A stretch of 10,318 bases of DNA from DATKMG01 sp035541995 (GTDB taxonomy: Bacteria > Acidobacteriota > Terriglobia > Versatilivoradales > Versatilivoraceae): positions 1 to 10,318 of the forward strand of contig DATKMG010000815.1 in NCBI GenBank assembly GCA_035541995.1. Reading direction: 5' to 3'. A program made the position numbers and the translations under genes. Shown here in pieces: positions 6,676-10,318 of the stretch. Under the pieces are notes generated by a model. The model was not told where the DNA came from and did no database searches. It saw only the letters and a program-made list of their open reading frames with translations. Numbering within the stretch: the first letter of the stretch is position 1; every line of letters starts with the position of its first letter.

Positions 6676-7905
6676 ATGACACGGCAGAATCTACTCGTGA
6701 CGGTGACCTTGGGAGTACTATTCACATTGATCCTAGTTCTTCTGCCTCCAATGGTAATCCGACTTGTTTTTTCAAATACGAGTGATCCGGTTCCCTTCCA
6801 AGGAGCAAGCCCCTCCAGTGTTCCGCTCAGTTCTGCAGTTTGGGCAGGGGACACGTTATACATCTCGGGGAAAGGAAGCCGGGATCCTCAAACCGGGAAA
6901 CATCCTGAAGGATTTGAGGCTCAGGTTCGACAATCCCTTGAAAATTGCGCCATTAGCCTGAAAGAAGCAGGATTGAGCTTTGCTGATGTGGTGAATTCCA
7001 ACGTCTATCTAACTGACATCAAAACCTTTCAAGCGATGAACAAAGTATACAAAACCTACTTCCCTCATAACCCTCCCGCCCGCACCACAATCGCCGTCCC
7101 GGCTTTGCCCGGAGATTCCCAGGTGGAGATCACCCTTATTGCCAGCCGGAGCGCCGCGCATAGGCGCATCGTTCCTCAGGGAATGAAGGTTTCTGAAGAC
7201 GATCTGTTCAGTATGGGCATGGAGGTTGGGGATGTGGTCTACCTCTCAGGGCAAGGGAGTCGGCACTACCTGACCAAGGAATTCCCATCAGGTGGCTTCG
7301 AAGAGCACGTCCGGCAAGCATTGGAGAATCTCGAAGCCGTGCTTAAAGCTGCAGGATTGGATTTCTCGCATGTCGTGAAATCGGACGTCTACCTGACAGA
7401 CATAGGCAACATTGACAAGATGAATGAAGTCTATAAAAGCTACTTCAAAGCAGATCGGCCGGTCCGAGCTACAGTTGGAGTGGCTGCCCTACCAGGTGAC
7501 CCTCCCATCGAGATCACTTTGGTGGCGGCTAAGTCGCTTCAGGCGCGGAAAATTGTAGCGGTGGGTGCAGCAAATCCTGGGCTCCCGTTCAGCCCTGTCG
7601 TAGTGTTGGGCGACCGGGTCTTTCTGTCGGGGAAAGCAGGATTCGCCAAGGGAGGGATCGAACCCCAGGTGAAGGAGGTCATGGACGGATTGGGAGAAGC
7701 CCTTAAGGCGAGCAGTCTGGATTTTAGCAACGTTGTTGAAGGAAAGGTCTATCTGGCCGATATCAAAGAGTACGAGGCGATGAATCAGGTTTATGCTTCA
7801 TATTTTAAGGGGATGCGACCAGCCCGCACGTGTGTCGCTGTCTCAAAACTCGTCGCTGACTCCAGGGTCGAGATTAGCTTCGTAGCGTCAAAGCAGAAGA
7901 AATGA
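6676..7905 (+). CDS. Membrane-anchored protein with three tandem RidA (YjgF/UK114) domains
   Basis: RidA proteins hydrolyse reactive enamine/imine intermediates made by PLP enzymes. This 409-residue protein starts with a hydrophobic segment (about residues 5-31, NLLVTVTLGVLFTLILVLLP...) that acts as a signal or membrane anchor. Three complete RidA domains follow at about 50-157, 175-286 and 300-406. Each repeats 'GD.(L/V)(Y/F)(L/I)SG', 'V.(S/G).VYL(T/A)DI', 'MN.VY..YF' and a terminal R-x15-E pair: Arg136/Glu151, Arg264/Glu279 and Arg384/Glu399. In E. coli RidA the equivalent Arg105 and Glu120 have the same spacing and bind the substrate carboxylate and catalytic water. Only the third domain also has a Cys two residues after Arg (Cys386), as in E. 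coli. Ordinary RidA is about 130 residues and cytosolic, forming trimers; this chain could fold as an intramolecular trimer. Lies 140 bp after the SelA-like gene and 37 bp before the HIT gene, all in one direction. Confidence 0.88.
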   Translation: MTRQNLLVTVTLGVLFTLILVLLPPMVIRLVFSNTSDPVPFQGASPSSVPLSSAVWAGDTLYISGKGSRDPQTGKHPEGFEAQVRQSLENCAISLKEAGLSFADVVNSNVYLTDIKTFQAMNKVYKTYFPHNPPARTTIAVPALPGDSQVEITLIASRSAAHRRIVPQGMKVSEDDLFSMGMEVGDVVYLSGQGSRHYLTKEFPSGGFEEHVRQALENLEAVLKAAGLDFSHVVKSDVYLTDIGNIDKMNEVYKSYFKADRPVRATVGVAALPGDPPIEITLVAAKSLQARKIVAVGAANPGLPFSPVVVLGDRVFLSGKAGFAKGGIEPQVKEVMDGLGEALKASSLDFSNVVEGKVYLADIKEYEAMNQVYASYFKGMRPARTCVAVSKLVADSRVEISFVASKQKK

Positions 7906-7942
7906 TTTGGGAGCCGACTCATCTGAAGATATTGTTCGAAGC

Positions 7943-8365
7943 ATGAACTGCCGGTTTTGCCAGATTGTGCGTGGTGAAGTACCTGGGCTAATCGTACTAT
8001 CAGATCCGACAAGTGTGGCTTTCCTTGACAACCGTCCACTCTTTGCCGGGCATTGTCTCCTCGTCCCCAGGGAGCACTGCGAGACTCTGGCGGATTTGCC
8101 GCCAGAGCTGGTTGCTCCTTTGTTTAGAAACGCTCAACTCCTATCCGAGGCCGTGGAAGAAGCACTGGAAGCCGAAGGCAGCTTTGTAGCCATCAACAAT
8201 CGTGTGAGCCAGAGTATTCCCCATCTGCATGTTCACATCGTTCCTCGGCGAAGGAAGGACGGACTGAAAGGATTCTTCTGGCCACGGAATCCCTATCCCA
8301 ACGATGAGTCAGCACTGAAGGTCCGGGACTCGATACGCGCCGCTCTCAATCAGCCGTACAGTTAA
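7943..8365 (+). CDS. HIT-family nucleotide hydrolase/transferase
   Basis: A 140-residue cytosolic protein with the histidine-triad motif HLHVHIVPR (His94, His96, His98), preceded by NNRVSQSIP as usual in this family. The N-terminus has CRFC (Cys3, Cys6), the zinc-type pair of many bacterial HIT proteins, followed by the usual 'VAFLDNRPLFAGHCLLVPREHCETLADL' layout. HIT proteins cleave or transfer nucleoside phosphates (AMP-lysine, ApnA and similar); the exact substrate cannot be read. The frame is open to a TTG at 7907 that touches the upstream stop, but ATG 7943 gives the standard family N-terminus; neither start has a strong Shine-Dalgarno sequence. It is close behind the RidA gene and probably co-transcribed; a functional link with the two exported proteins is not evident. 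Confidence 0.88.
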   Translation: MNCRFCQIVRGEVPGLIVLSDPTSVAFLDNRPLFAGHCLLVPREHCETLADLPPELVAPLFRNAQLLSEAVEEALEAEGSFVAINNRVSQSIPHLHVHIVPRRRKDGLKGFFWPRNPYPNDESALKVRDSIRAALNQPYS

Positions 8366-8386
8366 GTCGTGCCACTTCTGATCTGC

Positions 8387-8405
8387 GAGTGACTCCAAGC
8401 CACTC
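8387..8405. repeat. Small hairpin after the HIT gene
   Basis: GAGTGACT and AGCCACTC pair in seven of eight positions around a 3-base loop, 22 bases past the HIT stop. There is no following T-run, so it is at best a weak or Rho-assisted transcript end. Confidence 0.3.
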
Positions 8406-8463
8406 CCGGCTCTGACCACTCAGCCAGCACACTCTGCAATCAGACAGTCCGTTCTGGCTCCAT

Positions 8464-8492
8464 TTGACCCTATCTGTCAATTCCTGTAGACT
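8464..8492 (+). promoter_or_regulatory. Candidate sigma70-like promoter for the GH42 gene
   Basis: TTGACC (8464-8469) and TAGACT (8487-8492) are spaced by exactly 17 bases, matching consensus at five and four of six positions. The predicted start near 8499 leaves a leader of about 30 bases with AGGAG at 8518-8522 and a 7-base spacer to ATG 8530. Good position and spacing make it the best promoter candidate in the window. Confidence 0.45.
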
Positions 8493-8529
8493 CTCGACGA
8501 ATCTCGCCTTCTTGGAGAGGAGCCCTGCT

Positions 8530-10318
8530 ATGCCTTCGTTCCTCAGTCATTTAGAAAAGAAGACCCACGGCGCAAGCTTGATGTTTCTGATGTTGTCGTT
8601 TCAGATACTGATCATCCCAAGTCGTGCTGCGCCTCCCCGCATGGACAACGTCCTCTATGGCGTGTCTTACTACCACGAGTACATGCCTTATGATCGGCTC
8701 GAGAAAGATGTGGAATTGATGGAGCAGGCTGGAATCTCCGTGGTTCGGCTTGGAGAATCTACCTGGACAAGCTGGGAACCCCGGGAAGGCGAATTTGAAT
8801 TTGCCTGGATGGAGCGGATCATTAATCGCCTTCACAAAGCAAGGATCAAGGTCATCCTGGGAACACCGACCTACTCTATTCCTCCATGGTTGTATAAGAA
8901 ACATCCCGAGATTCTGGCGGTCCGTCTGGGGAATGAGAAGAACGGTTACGGTTTGCGTCAGAATATGGATATCACCAGCCCCACCTACCTCTTCTATTGC
9001 GAACGTGTGATCCGCCAGGTTGTTTCTCACTTTAAGGACCATCCGGCGATTATTGGTTACCAAATCGATAATGAAACCACAGCTTATAAAACGGCAGGAG
9101 CCAACGTGCAGACTGGCTTTGTCAATTACTTGAAAAAGAAGTTTAAGACAACCACGGAACTTAACCGGATTTGGGGGTTTGCATATTGGGGCCAGCTTGT
9201 CAATGACTGGGACGAGTTTCCCGGACGGGAGGGAATTGTTAACCCTGGTTACAAACTGGAATGGGTGCGTTATCAACAGGAGTTGTGCACGGATTTCCTT
9301 GGCTGGCAAGCCCGGATTGTCAACGAATACAAACGGCCCGGCCAGTTTGTGACACAAGATTTCTCCGGAGCCGCATTGGCAGACGTGGACCAGTGGGAGG
9401 TAGCCAAGGCCCTGGACATTGTGGCGGCCAACAATTATCACGCAGTTCAAGATGATTTGACAGGGGAACCGAATGCTTTGGTTGGGGATTTTGCCAGGTC
9501 TCTGAAGCATAGTAACTACCTCATCACGGAGACCAACGCTCAATCGATCGGTTGGGATTCGACGACTCAATTCCCGCCTTATGACGGGCAGTTGCGCCTG
9601 AATGTATACAGCCACTTATCAAGCGGAGCCAACATGGTGGCTTACTGGCACTGGCACTCGCTCCACTACGGCCAGGAAACATATTGGAAGGGCGTTCTTT
9701 CCCATGACCTGGAACCTAATCGGACTTACCAGGAGGTGAGCCGGATTGCCCATGAACTGCAGCAAGTGGGCCCTCGTCTGGTGAATTTGAAGAAGGAGAA
9801 CAAAGTTGCCATCCTCTATAGTTCGGATTCTCATAATGCAATTCCGTTCATGCCCTTTAGCGACAAGGTAGACTATCGAACCATACTCCAGCAGTTTTAT
9901 CGAACCTTGTACAACCTCAATGTCGGGGTTGATTTTGTCTTTCCGGAAAGTACTAATCTCTCAGCCTATCGTGCGATCGTGGTTCCGCCTCTATACATTG
10001 CCAGTGACGAGCTTCTCGAAAAGCTTTCCGCTTTTGTCAGCGCGGGTGGCCATCTTGTCTTGTGCTTCAAGAGTGGGTTCTGCAATGAATACTCGACAGT
10101 TCGTTGGGTACGGATGCCCGGGCCGCTGACCAAAGCCTGCGGATTTACTTACCAGGAGTTCTCGAACCTCAATAAGGAGATCCTGCTTAGAGGCGATCCT
10201 TTCCAGGCGGGGGAAGGTAACAAGGTTTCCACTTGGGCGGAATTACTGATGCCTGAAACAGCCAGGCCGCTCGCTTTCTATGATCATCCCTTCTTCGGAA
10301 AATACCCGGCGATTACGC
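8530..10318 (+). CDS. Exported GH42 beta-galactosidase-like glycoside hydrolase, runs off right edge
   Basis: 596 codons are open to the window edge. The N-terminus has two Lys followed by a hydrophobic core (LMFLMLSFQILII) and SRAA, a plausible signal peptide with cleavage near residue 34. The catalytic barrel starts at YGVSYYHEYMPYDRLEKDV, typical of GH42. The acid/base is Glu182 in GYQIDNE, and the likely nucleophile is Glu334 in LITETNAQ. The GH42-like stretch 'MVAYWHWHSLHYGQETYWKGVLSHDLEPNRTYQEV' region (about 372-406) follows. From about residue 420 (KVAILYSSDSHNAI) the Rossmann-like second domain begins, with 'AYRAIVVPPLYIASDELLEKL' and 'AGGHLV'. Family members release beta-linked galactose (sometimes other sugars) from oligosaccharides; most bacterial GH42 enzymes lack a signal peptide, so export is notable. 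AGGAG lies 7 bases before the ATG. The C-terminal end is beyond the window. Confidence 0.9.
   Translation, partial: MPSFLSHLEKKTHGASLMFLMLSFQILIIPSRAAPPRMDNVLYGVSYYHEYMPYDRLEKDVELMEQAGISVVRLGESTWTSWEPREGEFEFAWMERIINRLHKARIKVILGTPTYSIPPWLYKKHPEILAVRLGNEKNGYGLRQNMDITSPTYLFYCERVIRQVVSHFKDHPAIIGYQIDNETTAYKTAGANVQTGFVNYLKKKFKTTTELNRIWGFAYWGQLVNDWDEFPGREGIVNPGYKLEWVRYQQELCTDFLGWQARIVNEYKRPGQFVTQDFSGAALADVDQWEVAKALDIVAANNYHAVQDDLTGEPNALVGDFARSLKHSNYLITETNAQSIGWDSTTQFPPYDGQLRLNVYSHLSSGANMVAYWHWHSLHYGQETYWKGVLSHDLEPNRTYQEVSRIAHELQQVGPRLVNLKKENKVAILYSSDSHNAIPFMPFSDKVDYRTILQQFYRTLYNLNVGVDFVFPESTNLSAYRAIVVPPLYIASDELLEKLSAFVSAGGHLVLCFKSGFCNEYSTVRWVRMPGPLTKACGFTYQEFSNLNKEILLRGDPFQAGEGNKVSTWAELLMPETARPLAFYDHPFFGKYPAIT

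Noticed and set aside
6167..6682. 171-residue minus-strand frame over the end of the SelA-like gene
   Set aside because: Antisense to a conserved PLP enzyme; no motif and no plausible initiation signal.
8551..9615. Long 354-residue minus-strand open frame opposite the GH42 gene
   Set aside because: The plus strand encodes a clear GH42 protein with catalytic residues and signal peptide. The antisense translation shows no domain, is rich in His/Pro/Arg and has no Shine-Dalgarno; it reflects codon bias.

Overview
The window reads as bacterial chromosome from a Gram-negative, probably anaerobic or facultatively Fe(III)-respiring organism. The signs are a periplasmic multiheme c-type cytochrome, Feo ferrous-iron uptake genes, a Tat-type signal peptide and several exported enzymes. 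The mix of a Tat-exported SelA-like PLP enzyme, a membrane-anchored multi-domain RidA protein and a secreted GH42 glycosidase recalls Acidobacteriota or similar soil/sediment phyla. That placement is an impression from gene content, not a phylogenetic result. No tRNA, rRNA, CRISPR array, insertion sequence or phage gene was seen.

Left part (1-3452, minus strand): a compact four-gene operon. Transcription runs from an 11-heme, C-terminally membrane-anchored cytochrome c, through a four-helix b-type cytochrome of the FdnI/HydC type, to feoA and feoB (feoB runs off the left edge). The junctions are 7 bp, then two 4-base ATGA overlaps. The two cytochromes together look like an unfused version of the Geobacter CbcL architecture (multiheme c plus FdnI-type b). 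Their linkage with FeoAB suggests that quinol-driven reduction of Fe(III) outside the membrane is coupled to Fe(II) import. The large cytochrome carries four repeats of 33 residues, each with two hemes exactly 23 residues apart, and has enough regularly placed histidines for bis-His ligation of all 11 hemes.

Centre (3453-3887): a divergent intergenic region with a perfect 8+8 bp palindrome and no clear promoter. From 3888 everything is on the plus strand.

Right part (3888-10318, plus strand): a DUF1624/HGSNAT-like polytopic membrane acyltransferase (3888-5048); then a Tat-signal SelA/DgaE-like PLP enzyme (5276-6535), a three-domain RidA protein with an N-terminal membrane segment (6676-7905) and a HIT-family protein (7943-8365), close enough to be one transcript; and finally, behind its own candidate promoter, an exported GH42 beta-galactosidase-like protein that runs off the right edge. 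The SelA-like/RidA neighbours form a plausible pair: PLP eliminations release reactive enamine/imine products, which RidA enzymes hydrolyse. Here both appear to be exported, which is unusual.

Several start sites were reassigned to internal ATGs with good ribosome binding sites (5276, 6676, 7943). The 11-heme cytochrome, by contrast, appears to start at TTG.
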